From: an uncultured Bacteroidota bacterium
GTDB taxonomy: Bacteria > Bacteroidota > Bacteroidia > Bacteroidales > P3
Reading direction: 5' to 3'
DNA length: 39,555 nt
NCBI GenBank assembly: GCA_902771735.1
Contig: CACXXO010000020.1
Coordinates: 1 to 39,555 of the forward strand
The notes beneath the pieces are model-generated. The model saw only the letters and a list, made by a program, of their open reading frames with translations, did no database searches and had not been told where the DNA came from. This document shows positions 24,217-32,485 of the stretch, piece after piece (position 1 is the stretch's first letter; every line of letters starts with the position of its first letter). The position numbers and the translations under genes were made by a program.

Positions 24217-25065
24217 TTATTGCTGAACGGTGAGCGGGTGATCCAGAACCAGGCGGTTGGCGTCGATACCCTCGACAATCTTGCCGTCGACTTTGATGTC
24301 GCCGATGGGGTAGTTGGGCATCATGTTGTCTTCCATCCACTTGTTGGCGGCCACGGGGGTCATCTTCCAGCCGCTGTTGCAGTTGGAGAGAATCTCGACG
24401 AAGCTGAGGCCTTTCTTCAGTTTCTGGTTCTCGAAGGCTTTGCGGATAGCGGCTTTGGCCTTGCGCACGGCGGCGGGGTTCTGCACGCTCTGGCGGGTCA
24501 CGTAGTAGGTGCCGGGCAGGGTGGAGAGGAGCTCGGTCATGCGGAGGGGATAACCGTTGAGGTCAACGCGGCGGCCATAAGGAGTGGTGGCGCTGCGCAT
24601 GCCGACCAGCGTGGTGGGAGCCATCTGGCCACCGGTCATACCGTAGATACCGTTGTTGACGAAGATCATGGTCATGTTCTCGCCACGGTTGGCGGCATGG
24701 ATGGTCTCGGCGGTGCCGATAGCGGCCAGGTCACCGTCACCCTGATAGGTGAACACGAAGGTGTCGGGGTTGAGGCGCTTGATGGCGGTAGCGACTGCGG
24801 GAGCGCGGCCGTGGGCGGCCTCCTGGAAGTCGACATCAAAGTAATTGTAGGCCAGAACGGAGCATCCGACGGGGCTCACGCCGACGACGTTGTCCTGAAT
24901 GCCCATCTCGTCGATAACCTCGGCGATGAGGCGGTGGGTGGTGCCGTGGCCGCAGCCGGGGCAGTAGTGCATCACGGCGTCGGTGAGCACCTTGGTACGG
25001 GTGTAAACCTCCTCGTAACCCTCTTTCAGCAGCTCTTGCTTGCGAGCTTCAATATCTTGATTCAT
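24217..25065 (-). CDS. 2-oxoacid:ferredoxin oxidoreductase, TPP-binding beta subunit
   Basis: 282 residues. CPGCGHG (Cys35, Cys38) and the thiamine-diphosphate motif GDGDLAAIG ... VNN are visible, followed by YGMTGGQMAPTT. The subunit binds thiamine diphosphate and, in the family, a 4Fe-4S cluster. Its partner alpha subunit is 14 bases upstream. Substrate range (branched-chain 2-oxoacids or 2-oxoglutarate) cannot be fixed from this chain alone. Confidence 0.94.
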   Translation of the reverse strand: MNQDIEARKQELLKEGYEEVYTRTKVLTDAVMHYCPGCGHGTTHRLIAEVIDEMGIQDNVVGVSPVGCSVLAYNYFDVDFQEAAHGRAPAVATAIKRLNPDTFVFTYQGDGDLAAIGTAETIHAANRGENMTMIFVNNGIYGMTGGQMAPTTLVGMRSATTPYGRRVDLNGYPLRMTELLSTLPGTYYVTRQSVQNPAAVRKAKAAIRKAFENQKLKKGLSFVEILSNCNSGWKMTPVAANKWMEDNMMPNYPIGDIKVDGKIVEGIDANRLVLDHPLTVQQ

Positions 25066-25079
25066 TGTTGTTCCTTTCT

Positions 25080-26162
25080 TTATTTGATAATCTTGTTTTC
25101 AAGAGCCTCCAGGACCTCGCCGGGAGTGGGGATGATACCGCCGAAGCGGCCGAAGTGCTCGGTCTTCACACCGCACTTGGTGGCCAGCTTCACGTCCTCG
25201 ATCATCTGACCGGCGCTCATCTCGACGCAAAGGATACCTTTGACGTGGGCGGCAACTTCGGCCAGCTGTTTGGTCGGGAAGGGGAAGAGGGTGATCAGGC
25301 GGAACAGACCCACCTTGATGCCTTTCTCGCGGGCCATCTGCATGGCCTTCATGGCGATACGGCTGCTCGAACCATAGGCGACGATGATGTAGTCGGCATC
25401 CTCGCAGTTGAGCATCTCGTAGCGGACTTCCTTCTCTTTCATTTCGGCGTATTTGGCCTGCAGCTTCAGGTTGAAGACTTCCTGGCGGGCGCTCTCAAGC
25501 TCGAGAGAGGTAATGATGTTGTGCGGACGGTTGGCAGGCTTGCCCCAGGTGCCCCAGGGGGCGTTCTTGCGGCGCTCTTCCTCGGTCCAACGGGCCACGT
25601 TGTCGCGGGTGTAGAGTTTCTCCATGCACTGTCCGATAGCACCGTCGGAGAGGATGAGGACGGGGTTGCGATACTTGAAGGCGATGTCCCAAGCGTCGAA
25701 CACGAAGTCGTACATCTCCTGCACCGAGGCGGGGGCGAGGGTGTAGAGCTGGTAGTCACCGTGACCGCCACCCTTCACGCTCTGGAAATAGTCGCTCTGC
25801 GAGGGCTGGATGGTACCCAAGCCGGGGCCGCCGCGCATGACGTTGACCACCAGGCAGGGAATCTCGGCGCCGGCGAGGTAGGTCAGACCTTCCTGCATCA
25901 GCGAGATTCCGGGGCTGGAGCTCGAGGTGGCGACTTTCTTGCCGGTGGCGGCGCCGCCGTAGACCATGTTGATCGAGGCAACCTCGCTCTCGGCCTGCAG
26001 CACGGTCATACCGGTGGTCTCCCACGGTTTCTCGGCCATCAGGGTTTCCATTACTTCCGACTGCGGAGTGATAGGATAGCCGAAGTAGCCGTCCGTACCG
26101 CTGGCAATCATTGCGCGGGCAATAGCTTCATTGCCCTTCATCAGTTGAAGTTCTCTTGCCAT
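25080..26162 (-). CDS. vorB: 2-oxoacid (3-methyl-2-oxobutanoate):ferredoxin oxidoreductase alpha subunit VorB
   Basis: 360 residues. KGNEAIARAMIASGTDGYFGYPITPQSEV opens the pyrimidine-binding domain; LQAESEVASINMVYGGAATG, SSSPGISLM, RGGPGLGTIQPSQSD and SDGAIGQ follow, with a transketolase C-terminal-like domain near the end (IIVAYGSSSRIA). This matches proteins annotated VorB. With the delta, beta and gamma chains it makes acyl-CoA, CO2 and reduced ferredoxin from valine- or other amino-acid-derived 2-oxoacids. KorA-type 2-oxoglutarate activity is the main alternative. Confidence 0.92.
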   Translation of the reverse strand: MARELQLMKGNEAIARAMIASGTDGYFGYPITPQSEVMETLMAEKPWETTGMTVLQAESEVASINMVYGGAATGKKVATSSSSPGISLMQEGLTYLAGAEIPCLVVNVMRGGPGLGTIQPSQSDYFQSVKGGGHGDYQLYTLAPASVQEMYDFVFDAWDIAFKYRNPVLILSDGAIGQCMEKLYTRDNVARWTEEERRKNAPWGTWGKPANRPHNIITSLELESARQEVFNLKLQAKYAEMKEKEVRYEMLNCEDADYIIVAYGSSSRIAMKAMQMAREKGIKVGLFRLITLFPFPTKQLAEVAAHVKGILCVEMSAGQMIEDVKLATKCGVKTEHFGRFGGIIPTPGEVLEALENKIIK

Positions 26163-26186
26163 AGTATTCCTTTCTTTCTTTTTCGT

Positions 26187-26405
26187 TTAGATTTTTTTCT
26201 TGTAAACGGAGATCACGCCGTCGGGGCACACCATGGCGCAGCTGGCGCAGCCAATGCAACTGTCATTCACGGTCTCGGTGTAGTTGTAACCTTTGCCGTT
26301 TACATTTTTCGACAACGCGATGCACTTCATCGGGCACACGGGTACACAGACTCCGCAGCCTTTGCAGCGCTCGGTATCGATGATGATTTGTCCTTTAAAT
26401 GCCAT
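26187..26405 (-). CDS. 2-oxoacid:ferredoxin oxidoreductase delta subunit (2[4Fe-4S] ferredoxin)
   Basis: 72 residues with two full Cys-x2-Cys-x2-Cys-x3-Cys-Pro motifs: Cys14, 17, 20, 24 and Cys50, 53, 56, 60. It passes electrons from the TPP centre to external ferredoxin. It is the first gene of the operon, 24 bases before the alpha subunit, about 50 bases after a clear promoter. Confidence 0.95.
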   Translation of the reverse strand: MAFKGQIIIDTERCKGCGVCVPVCPMKCIALSKNVNGKGYNYTETVNDSCIGCASCAMVCPDGVISVYKKKI

Positions 26406-26460
26406 AATTTTAATGTTATAAGATTAATATAATATTAATATTCTTTACAAGAATTTCGTG

Positions 26461-26503
26461 CAAAGATACGAAATAAATTTCATTCCATCACCAAAAATGG
26501 TGA
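26461..26503 (-). promoter_or_regulatory. Promoter of the Vor operon with overlapping dyad
   Basis: TATCTTTG at 26468-26461 on the minus strand is the -7 box, and TTTGG at 26495-26491 is the likely -33 element. A perfect dyad TCACCA-AAAA-TGGTGA (26488-26503) covers the -33 element and could be an operator. The same dyad might act as a weak terminator for the barrel gene ending at 26567. Apart from this I see nothing in the 26406-26566 gap. Confidence 0.6.
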
Positions 26504-26566
26504 AAATATTTTTTGCGTCTTTGCAATATATTGACAATGAGTCGCTGCCGATTCCTTCTTCCGGAT

Positions 26567-27118
26567 CTACAACTCGTAGCCCAGCCGCAGCGAGAGGCTT
26601 TTGACAGTGTAGCTTCGCTCGTCGCCGTAGGCGTCGGGCGTGCGGAAGCGCTGCATCTCGTACCCGAGGCTGACGGTGAAGGCTCTCCCCTCGCCGAAGC
26701 GCACACCCACCGTCGGCATGAAGTACAGGCCACGGATGTCGCCCAGCGAGTAGCCCAGACGCGCATCGGCAAAAAACGTCGCCCAGCCCGAGCCGGCTCC
26801 GAGGCGCACCATTCCGAACAGCGGCATGTTGTAGCCTTCCACCTCGGTGTAGTAGTTGGCGCCGGCACCCATCCCCAGCCCGAAGCGTGGCGAGAACTGC
26901 ACCAGGAATATTTCGTAGAACGAGATGTGGCCTGCATTGCGGAAATCGCCTGTGCCAAATGCGTAGCCGAACTCTGTGATGTCGAGAAACGAAGTCCCCT
27001 GACTTGCCTGGCCGCCCCTCTGTGCATGGCGTCCGAATTGGCTGAGCTGCGCCTCGGCCGTGGTGAGGCTGGCTGCCGTCAGGGCCGCCAGTAGGAGGAG
27101 TTTGAACGTCTGTTTCAT
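26567..27118 (-). CDS. Small outer-membrane beta-barrel protein
   Basis: 183 residues with a signal peptide (MKQTFKLLLLAALTAASLTTAEAQ). The mature part shows alternating strands with many Gly and aromatic residues (FGLGMGAGANYYTEV, YSLGDIRGLYFMPTVGVRFGEG, AFTVSLGYEMQRF) and ends LSLRLGYEL, fitting an eight-stranded barrel with C-terminal insertion signal. I do not recognise the specific family. It has its own promoter and is divergent from the DUF389 gene. Confidence 0.75.
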   Translation of the reverse strand: MKQTFKLLLLAALTAASLTTAEAQLSQFGRHAQRGGQASQGTSFLDITEFGYAFGTGDFRNAGHISFYEIFLVQFSPRFGLGMGAGANYYTEVEGYNMPLFGMVRLGAGSGWATFFADARLGYSLGDIRGLYFMPTVGVRFGEGRAFTVSLGYEMQRFRTPDAYGDERSYTVKSLSLRLGYEL

Positions 27119-27184
27119 CTTTCCGTTGCGTTACTGTTTGACAATGTGTGCATTCGCCCCATGGAAGGGCTTCCTGTCCGACTG

Positions 27185-27225
27185 CAAAAATACACAAAAA
27201 AATCCATTTTTCGACCTAAAATGGA
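27185..27225 (-). promoter_or_regulatory. Promoter of the small barrel protein
   Basis: TATTTTTG at 27192-27185 on the minus strand is the -7 box. A T-rich region with GGTCG lies where the -33 element is expected. The leader to ATG 27118 is about 60 bases. Confidence 0.6.
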
Positions 27226-27255
27226 ACCCATTGAAAACCAATCGATTATACTTTT

Positions 27256-27387
27256 AGTCGGACTTGATTCTAACTGCTTGATAATTAGTACCATGTCCGT
27301 ATCAAGTCCGACTCAACTCCGTATCAAGTCCGACCCAACTCCGACTCCCGTCGGAGATGACTCGGAGATGGTGCGGAGATGGTACGT
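27256..27387. repeat. 11-bp phased palindromic array, copy A2 (barrel/DUF389 divergent junction)
   Basis: The core 27289-27387 divides exactly into nine 11-base units: TACCATGTCCG, TATCAAGTCCG, ACTCAACTCCG, TATCAAGTCCG, ACCCAACTCCG, ACTCCCGTCGG, AGATGACTCGG, AGATGGTGCGG, AGATGGTACGT. The dyad is CCGAC-TCCC-GTCGG (27341-27354). Head units ATTCTAACTGC and TTGATAATTAG (27267-27288) match those of copy A1, and a further reverse unit AGTCGGACTTG (27256-27266) sits outside them. The rest of the 27119-27483 gap holds the barrel promoter and no visible gene. A promoter for DUF389 is not clear. Confidence 0.9.
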
Positions 27388-27483
27388 CCGTGAACCGTTC
27401 CCGGTGGCAGGTGGAGTGGGCCTGGTGCACAATAAAACCGGGCTCGCTGCGTTATATGTCGAAATGATAAACCGTTTTTCGAC

Positions 27484-28779
27484 ATGAAACTCAATTATCG
27501 GCATCTGAAAAAGATATTAGGCAAGTATTTCAACCTGTTGCACGACAAGGAGGACGAGCGTTCGGTGGTCGAGTTGGTAAAGGCCGGCAGTGTGTTCAGG
27601 GGTACCAACCTATGGATTTTGATGTTCGCCATCCTCATTGCCTCGCTGGGACTGAATGTCAATTCGACGGCGGTCATCATCGGCGCCATGCTCATATCGC
27701 CTCTCATGGGTCCGATTATCGGCATGGGGTTTGCCATTGGGGTGAGCGACATGGAGATGCTGAAACAGGCGCTGAAGAGCTATGGTGTGGCGACGCTCAT
27801 CTCGGTGGTGACGGCGACGCTCTATTTCTTCCTCTCGCCGTTGAGTGAGGCGCAGAGCGAGCTGCTGGCACGCACGTCGCCGACGCTCTACGATGTGCTG
27901 ATAGCCTTCTTCGGCGGTGCCGCCGGAGTGCTGGCGCTGACGTGCAAGAGCAAGGGGCAGGTCATCCCCGGCGTGGCTATCGCCACGGCGTTGATGCCAC
28001 CGCTGTGCACGGCGGGCTACGGTTTGGCCACGGCGCAGTGGGGCTATTTCTTCGGAGCGTTCTATCTTTTCTTTATCAATACGGTGTTTATCGCCACCGC
28101 TACTTTTCTGGGAGTGAAGTTGTTGCGTTTCCGTTCGACGAAGGCGCCCGACGGCGGGTCGTCGGCGCGCAGCCGCAAGGTGATTACCTTTGTGGTGGTT
28201 TTGACACTGATTCCGGCGGCGGTGATGACGGTGAACATCGTTCGCGAGAATGTGCTTGAAAACAAGGTGAATGAGTTTGTGCGCCAGGAGCTTGGGCAGA
28301 GCGGCACACAGATACTCTCTTCGCAGACCGTCCATGACACGCTGCGGTTGGTTGCTGTGGGCAAGGAAATCACCGAGGAACGTATCCTCGAGGCACGAGG
28401 CCGTATGAAATTCTACGGCGTGGGCGATATGCAATTGCATGTCATTCAGGCCTCCAGCGATGAAAGTTTCGCTCTGGCGGCGTCGCAGCTCAGCACGGCC
28501 GAGCAAACCAACACACTGCTCAGCGGGCAAGTGGCCGACTTGCAGCGGCAGCTGGCGGCCTACGCCGCCTACGACACCCTCTCGGCGAGTGTCACTGCCG
28601 AAGCCCTGACCCTCTTCCCCGAAGTGGAGGGTGTGGCGGTGGGACGCTTGGCGGGCAAGCCGGTGGCGCTGGTGTCGCTGTGCGAAGGCCGCAGGCTGAC
28701 GGCAGAGGCCGTTGGCAAGCTCGAGGCCTGGCTGCGCACCCGGATGCAGGAAAAAAATATAGATATTATTATAAAATAG
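27484..28779 (+). CDS. DUF389 family membrane protein
   Basis: 431 residues. After a short cytoplasmic N-terminus come about six membrane helices with the family signature NVNSTAVIIGAMLISPLMGPI and PGVAIATALMPPLCTAGYGL. A soluble C-terminal half follows with a coiled segment near 340 (LSTAEQTNTLLSGQVADLQRQL) and a small alpha/beta domain at the end. Function of the family is not established. It probably has its own transcript; the next gene has a separate promoter 88 bases after its stop. Confidence 0.9.
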   Translation: MKLNYRHLKKILGKYFNLLHDKEDERSVVELVKAGSVFRGTNLWILMFAILIASLGLNVNSTAVIIGAMLISPLMGPIIGMGFAIGVSDMEMLKQALKSYGVATLISVVTATLYFFLSPLSEAQSELLARTSPTLYDVLIAFFGGAAGVLALTCKSKGQVIPGVAIATALMPPLCTAGYGLATAQWGYFFGAFYLFFINTVFIATATFLGVKLLRFRSTKAPDGGSSARSRKVITFVVVLTLIPAAVMTVNIVRENVLENKVNEFVRQELGQSGTQILSSQTVHDTLRLVAVGKEITEERILEARGRMKFYGVGDMQLHVIQASSDESFALAASQLSTAEQTNTLLSGQVADLQRQLAAYAAYDTLSASVTAEALTLFPEVEGVAVGRLAGKPVALVSLCEGRRLTAEAVGKLEAWLRTRMQEKNIDIIIK

Positions 28780-28844
28780 GTATTTGCATGGTGTTGTAAA
28801 TTAATTTGTTGCCAAAGTTTAATATTTTTTGCAATAATTTTTTG

Positions 28845-28874
28845 TTTGCATGTACTAAAAATTTAGTAATTTTG
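28845..28874 (+). promoter_or_regulatory. Promoter of the DUF1573 gene
   Basis: TTTG (28845-28848) and TAATTTTG (28867-28874) are 18 bases apart. GCAGCCCA (28874-28881) and TGGGCTGC (28899-28906) form a dyad over the start region. A 46-base leader of almost pure A with a few T, G and C (28907-28952) then reaches the ATG, with no Shine-Dalgarno site. Confidence 0.72.
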
Positions 28875-28952
28875 CAGCCCAAATGTGAAAGAAGAATGTG
28901 GGCTGCGAAAAAAATAAAAAAAAGAAAAAAACCTATAAAAAAATAAAACAAA

Positions 28953-29525
28953 ATGAAAAAGTTTGCATTAGTCTGCCTTTTTGCCACTATGGCATTCGGC
29001 TTTGCCAACGCTCAGGACACTGAGAAAAAAGAAATCCCCGCCAACGGCGCCAAGATTAGCTTCACCGAGTTGGAGCACAACTACGGAACTATCGAGAAGG
29101 GTGGCAACGGTGAGTGTGAGTTCGTCTTCAAGAACGAGGGTAACGAGCCCCTGATCCTCTCCAATGTGAAAGCCTCGTGCGGCTGCACCACTCCCAGCTA
29201 TACCCAGAAGCCCGTCATGCCCGGCGAGACCGGTACCATCAATGTGAAGTACAACACTAACAACGTGGGCGGTTTCTCGAAAACTGTCACCGTCACCAGC
29301 AACGCTGTCGACAATCCTCGCGTGGTGCTGCGCATCAAAGGCACTGTGAAACAGGGTGCCACCAATGAAGCCGAGAAGGTTCTGAAGAAAGAAGACAAGG
29401 GTGATAAGAAAGCCCAGTTGGTCAAGCCCGAGAAGAGCCTGAAGGTGAAAGATGCCAAGCCCGTCAAGCCCAGCAAGCCCGAATCGAAAGCTGCCGAGAG
29501 CAACGCCGTCGAGTCCAACAAGTAA
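28953..29525 (+). CDS. DUF1573 secreted protein with Lys/Pro/Ser-rich tail
   Basis: 190 residues. A signal peptide (MKKFALVCLFATMAFGFANAQ) is followed by one DUF1573 Ig-like domain (about 30-130) with HNYGTIEKGG, FVFKNEGNEPLILSNVKASCGCTTPSY and KYNTNNVGGFSKTVTVTSN. From about 135 the tail is low-complexity and lysine-rich (KSLKVKDAKPVKPSKPESK). DUF1573 proteins are common periplasmic or surface proteins of Bacteroidetes with unknown role. The strong promoter and A-rich leader suggest high expression. A hairpin follows the stop codon. Confidence 0.92.
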   Translation: MKKFALVCLFATMAFGFANAQDTEKKEIPANGAKISFTELEHNYGTIEKGGNGECEFVFKNEGNEPLILSNVKASCGCTTPSYTQKPVMPGETGTINVKYNTNNVGGFSKTVTVTSNAVDNPRVVLRIKGTVKQGATNEAEKVLKKEDKGDKKAQLVKPEKSLKVKDAKPVKPSKPESKAAESNAVESNK

Positions 29526-29540
29526 ATCAATTTAAAACAC

Positions 29541-29571
29541 AATCCCTGCCGTCAGAGCGATGGCAGGGTTT
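29541..29571 (+). terminator. Terminator after the DUF1573 gene
   Basis: AATCCCTGCCGTC pairs with GATGGCAGGGTTT with one mismatch and one G-T pair, around a five-base loop, followed by TATATTATTT. It separates the DUF1573 gene from the aminotransferase operon. Confidence 0.75.
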
Positions 29572-29591
29572 ATATTATTTATTATCCACAT

Positions 29592-30809
29592 ATGCCGCAA
29601 ATATCAAACAAAGGACTTGAGCTGCCGCAGTCGGCCATCCGTAAGCTCGTCCCCTTCGCCGATGCCGCCAAAGAGCGCGGAATCCATGTCTATCACTTGA
29701 ATATCGGCCAGCCCGATATCGAGACCCCTGCCGGTGCTCTCAAGGCTCTTGCCGAGAAGGTTACCGAGATGGCCGATAACCACGGTGTGCTGGAATACAG
29801 CCATTCGGCCGGTATCCAGTCCTATCGTCGTGCCCTGTGCAACTATTATCACCGTCACGGTATCGATGTGACCCCCAACCAGGTCATCGTCACTACCGGT
29901 GGCAGCGAGGCCTTGCAGATGGCTTTCACGGTGTGTCTCAATCCCGGAGACGAAATCATCATCCCCGAGCCCTACTATACCAATTACAATACTTTCGCCA
30001 AGTTGTGCGATGCCAAGATTGTCACTATTCCCAGCGATATCAAGACAGGTTTTGCGCTGCCTCCCATCGAGGATTTCGAGAAGGCCATCACGCCGCGCAC
30101 TCGGGCCATCATGATCTGCAATCCCAACAACCCCACGGGTTACCTTTACACTCACGAGGAGTTGCTCAAGGTGGCCGGTTTGGTGAAGAAATATGACCTG
30201 TATCTCTTTGCTGATGAGGTCTATCGCGAGTTCTGCTACGACGGACACAAGCATTTCAGCGTGATGCAGCTTGAGGGTTTGGAGCGCAATGTCATTCTGT
30301 TCGACTCGGTGTCGAAGCGCTATAGCGCTTGCGGTGCCCGCGTGGGATGCATGGTGACCCGCAACAGTGAGGTCTATTCCATCGCCATGCGCCTGGCTCA
30401 GGCTCGTCTTTCCCCGCCATCGTTCGGACAGATTTTCGGCGAGGCTGCCGTTAACACTCCTCAGGAGTACTTCGACGGTGTCTACAACGAATATATCGCC
30501 CGTCGAAATGTTATCGTCGAAGGTGTCAACAAGATTCCCGGCTGCTTCTGCCCGATGCCCAAGGGTGCTTTCTATACGGTCATAGACCTGCCTATTGATG
30601 ATAGCGACAAGTTCTGCCAGTGGTTGCTGACCGACTTCAGCTATGAGGGCGCCACCGTCATGCTGGCTCCCGCTACGGGATTCTATGTCAACCCCGAGCG
30701 TGGCCGCCACCAGGCTCGCATCACCTACTGCATCTGCATCGAAGACCTCAGGAAGGCCATGAAATGCCTTGAGGAGGCTTTGAAGGTTTATCCCGGACGC
30801 ACCAGATAA
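29592..30809 (+). CDS. Class I/II pyridoxal-phosphate aminotransferase (aspartate aminotransferase-like)
   Basis: 405 residues. The PLP lysine is Lys242 in SVSKRYSACGARVG. Other fold type I marks are YHLNIGQPDIETP, GGSEALQMAF, PEPYYTNY, CNPNNPTGYLYT and FADEVYREF. The C-terminal Arg that binds the alpha-carboxylate fits GRHQARITYCI. It could transaminate aspartate, aromatic or branched-chain amino acids, supplying 2-oxoacids to the Ior and Vor enzymes; this is inference. The stop overlaps the next start by one base (TAATG). Confidence 0.9.
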   Translation: MPQISNKGLELPQSAIRKLVPFADAAKERGIHVYHLNIGQPDIETPAGALKALAEKVTEMADNHGVLEYSHSAGIQSYRRALCNYYHRHGIDVTPNQVIVTTGGSEALQMAFTVCLNPGDEIIIPEPYYTNYNTFAKLCDAKIVTIPSDIKTGFALPPIEDFEKAITPRTRAIMICNPNNPTGYLYTHEELLKVAGLVKKYDLYLFADEVYREFCYDGHKHFSVMQLEGLERNVILFDSVSKRYSACGARVGCMVTRNSEVYSIAMRLAQARLSPPSFGQIFGEAAVNTPQEYFDGVYNEYIARRNVIVEGVNKIPGCFCPMPKGAFYTVIDLPIDDSDKFCQWLLTDFSYEGATVMLAPATGFYVNPERGRHQARITYCICIEDLRKAMKCLEEALKVYPGRTR

Positions 30810-31261
30810 TGACCCGCGAGGAAAAAAGACAACAAGTGATATGCTCCTGCATCCAACAGCAGGAGCATATTGCTACTATAGCCAAACAGGAGATGGACTC
30901 GGCGCAGCAGCAGAGCAACGACTACGGGGCCAATGTGGACCGCTATGACGCCTATCGCACCAAGATGATGCGCTCGAGAGACATGTTTGCACGCCAATAT
31001 AGCAATGCACAGACGGGAGTGCGTTACCTGCAGGACCTCTTGAAACTGCCTCCTTTCGATGCTGTCGAGCATGGCGCCTGCGTGGTGACCGACAAGCAGA
31101 AATTCCTGCTCAGCATCGGGGCCGGCAAATTCAGTAATGGGAATGAGGTATGGTTTGCCATCTCGGCCCAGACTCCCATCTACTTGGCACTGAGGGGTAA
31201 GAGGGTCGGAGATTCTATTGTCTTCAACGGCCAGACCCAGACTATCAAGGAAATCTTTTGA
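30809..31261 (+). CDS. GreA/GreB C-terminal-like protein with coiled-coil N-terminus
   Basis: 150 residues. The first 70 are charged and Gln-rich with helical heptads (EEKRQQVICSCIQQQEHIATIAKQEMDSAQQQ). The C-terminal half looks like the GreA/GreB C-terminal domain that sits on RNA polymerase (GACVVTDKQKFLLSIGAG, ISAQTPIYLALRGKRVGDSIVFNG). The acidic DxxE tip of true Gre factors at the coiled-coil turn is not obvious, so it may bind polymerase without cleaving RNA. It is coupled to the aminotransferase by one base and followed three bases later by a membrane protein gene. Confidence 0.7.
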   Translation: MTREEKRQQVICSCIQQQEHIATIAKQEMDSAQQQSNDYGANVDRYDAYRTKMMRSRDMFARQYSNAQTGVRYLQDLLKLPPFDAVEHGACVVTDKQKFLLSIGAGKFSNGNEVWFAISAQTPIYLALRGKRVGDSIVFNGQTQTIKEIF

Positions 31262-31264
31262 ACC

Positions 31265-32485
31265 ATGAAGTTGTTTTTCAGATACTTCGCTGTTTTTGCG
31301 GCATTGATTGCCGCTTATCTGCTTTTCGGAGCAGGCGCCTATCTGATGCCTGACAGTGCCGTGCAGAAGCATGTGCAACGGACTTTGGCAAATGGCGACA
31401 TGAACGAGGACCAGCCCCGAGCCATCTTGCCACAGATGTTGCAGACACGCATGGACAACTACACTGATGCCATCATCCTCAACCAGGCCTATGTGATGCG
31501 TCAGGAGGGCTTCAAGTCGGGAGTCCTTTCGGTGCCCCGATGGTGGGCCCCCAAGTTGCCCTACGAGGTGCTACGTGACGGGGTCGACGGACAGGAGATG
31601 GAGATCTGGCACTATGCACGCTACTGGCACGGGAATACCTTCCTGACGCGCTATCTCCTCGTGGCCTATGACTATGTCAACATCCGTCTATTATTATATA
31701 TTGTATCGTCTTTGCTGATGATATGGTGCGGTGCGCTGTTGTGGCGTCGGCAGGGATGGCAGACGGCTATGGCTGTGGTGTTTGGACTTACGGTATGTTT
31801 TGCTTTCGTGATGCAGTTCTCCATGCAGTTCGCACCGGTGCTCATCATTGCTTTGGCGGGCATGGCGGCACTGTCGCGCGGTTGTAACCCGGCGATGACG
31901 GCCTTTGTCGTGGGTTCGTTGACCTGCTATTTCGACCTGCTCACTGCGCCGATACTCACGTTGGGTTCACTGCTGGTGGTTCAGGCTGTCACGAGCAGTG
32001 AGGAGAATGTGTGGAGAGGATGGTGGCAGAGTGGCAAGTCGGCACTGTTGTGGTTTGTAGGCTATGCCGGCACATGGATTACCAAATGGATTATTGCCAC
32101 GGTGTTTACCTCGGAGAATGTAATCGCCGATGGAATAAAGAATATGGTAGGACGTTCCTCGGGGATTGACGATTTTACCCGCTGGGATGCCTTGACGAAT
32201 AATCTCCAGATGCTTCCATGGAAATATATTGCATTGGCGGTATTGGTGTTGGCGGTGCTGATGGCGGTAAGGTTCAACGCCAAGGGCTGGCGCCGCGCGG
32301 TGCAGTTGCTGCCCATAGCGCTGCTGCCGTGTGGATGGTATCTTTTTGCCGCCAATCATTCCTATTGGCACAATTGGTTCACTTTCCGTGCCCAAGCTGC
32401 TTCGGTGACCGCTGTTTTGCTGGCTATGATGCAGATGGTGGATTGGAATAAACTTAGAAAGAAAAAAGAGGATGAAGAATTATAA
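31265..32485 (+). CDS. Polytopic membrane protein of unknown family
   Basis: 406 residues with about nine hydrophobic helices. The first (FAVFAALIAAYLLFGAGAYLM) is followed by a roughly 120-residue extracytoplasmic loop containing WWAPKLPYEVLRDG and YARYWHGNTFLTRYLL. Later helices include LLLYIVSSLLMIWCGALLW and IALAVLVLAVLMAV. A large loop after the first helix is typical of GT-C glycosyltransferases, and the downstream gene makes a likely lipid-linked donor, but no DxD or similar motif is clear. It overlaps the GT2 gene by 14 bases. The function is an inference only. Confidence 0.6.
   Translation: MKLFFRYFAVFAALIAAYLLFGAGAYLMPDSAVQKHVQRTLANGDMNEDQPRAILPQMLQTRMDNYTDAIILNQAYVMRQEGFKSGVLSVPRWWAPKLPYEVLRDGVDGQEMEIWHYARYWHGNTFLTRYLLVAYDYVNIRLLLYIVSSLLMIWCGALLWRRQGWQTAMAVVFGLTVCFAFVMQFSMQFAPVLIIALAGMAALSRGCNPAMTAFVVGSLTCYFDLLTAPILTLGSLLVVQAVTSSEENVWRGWWQSGKSALLWFVGYAGTWITKWIIATVFTSENVIADGIKNMVGRSSGIDDFTRWDALTNNLQMLPWKYIALAVLVLAVLMAVRFNAKGWRRAVQLLPIALLPCGWYLFAANHSYWHNWFTFRAQAASVTAVLLAMMQMVDWNKLRKKKEDEEL

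Noticed and set aside
25065-26432. 455-codon open frame on the plus strand, and 24220-25209 plus strand
   Set aside because: Both are antisense shadows of the Vor operon genes, which have full cofactor motifs.
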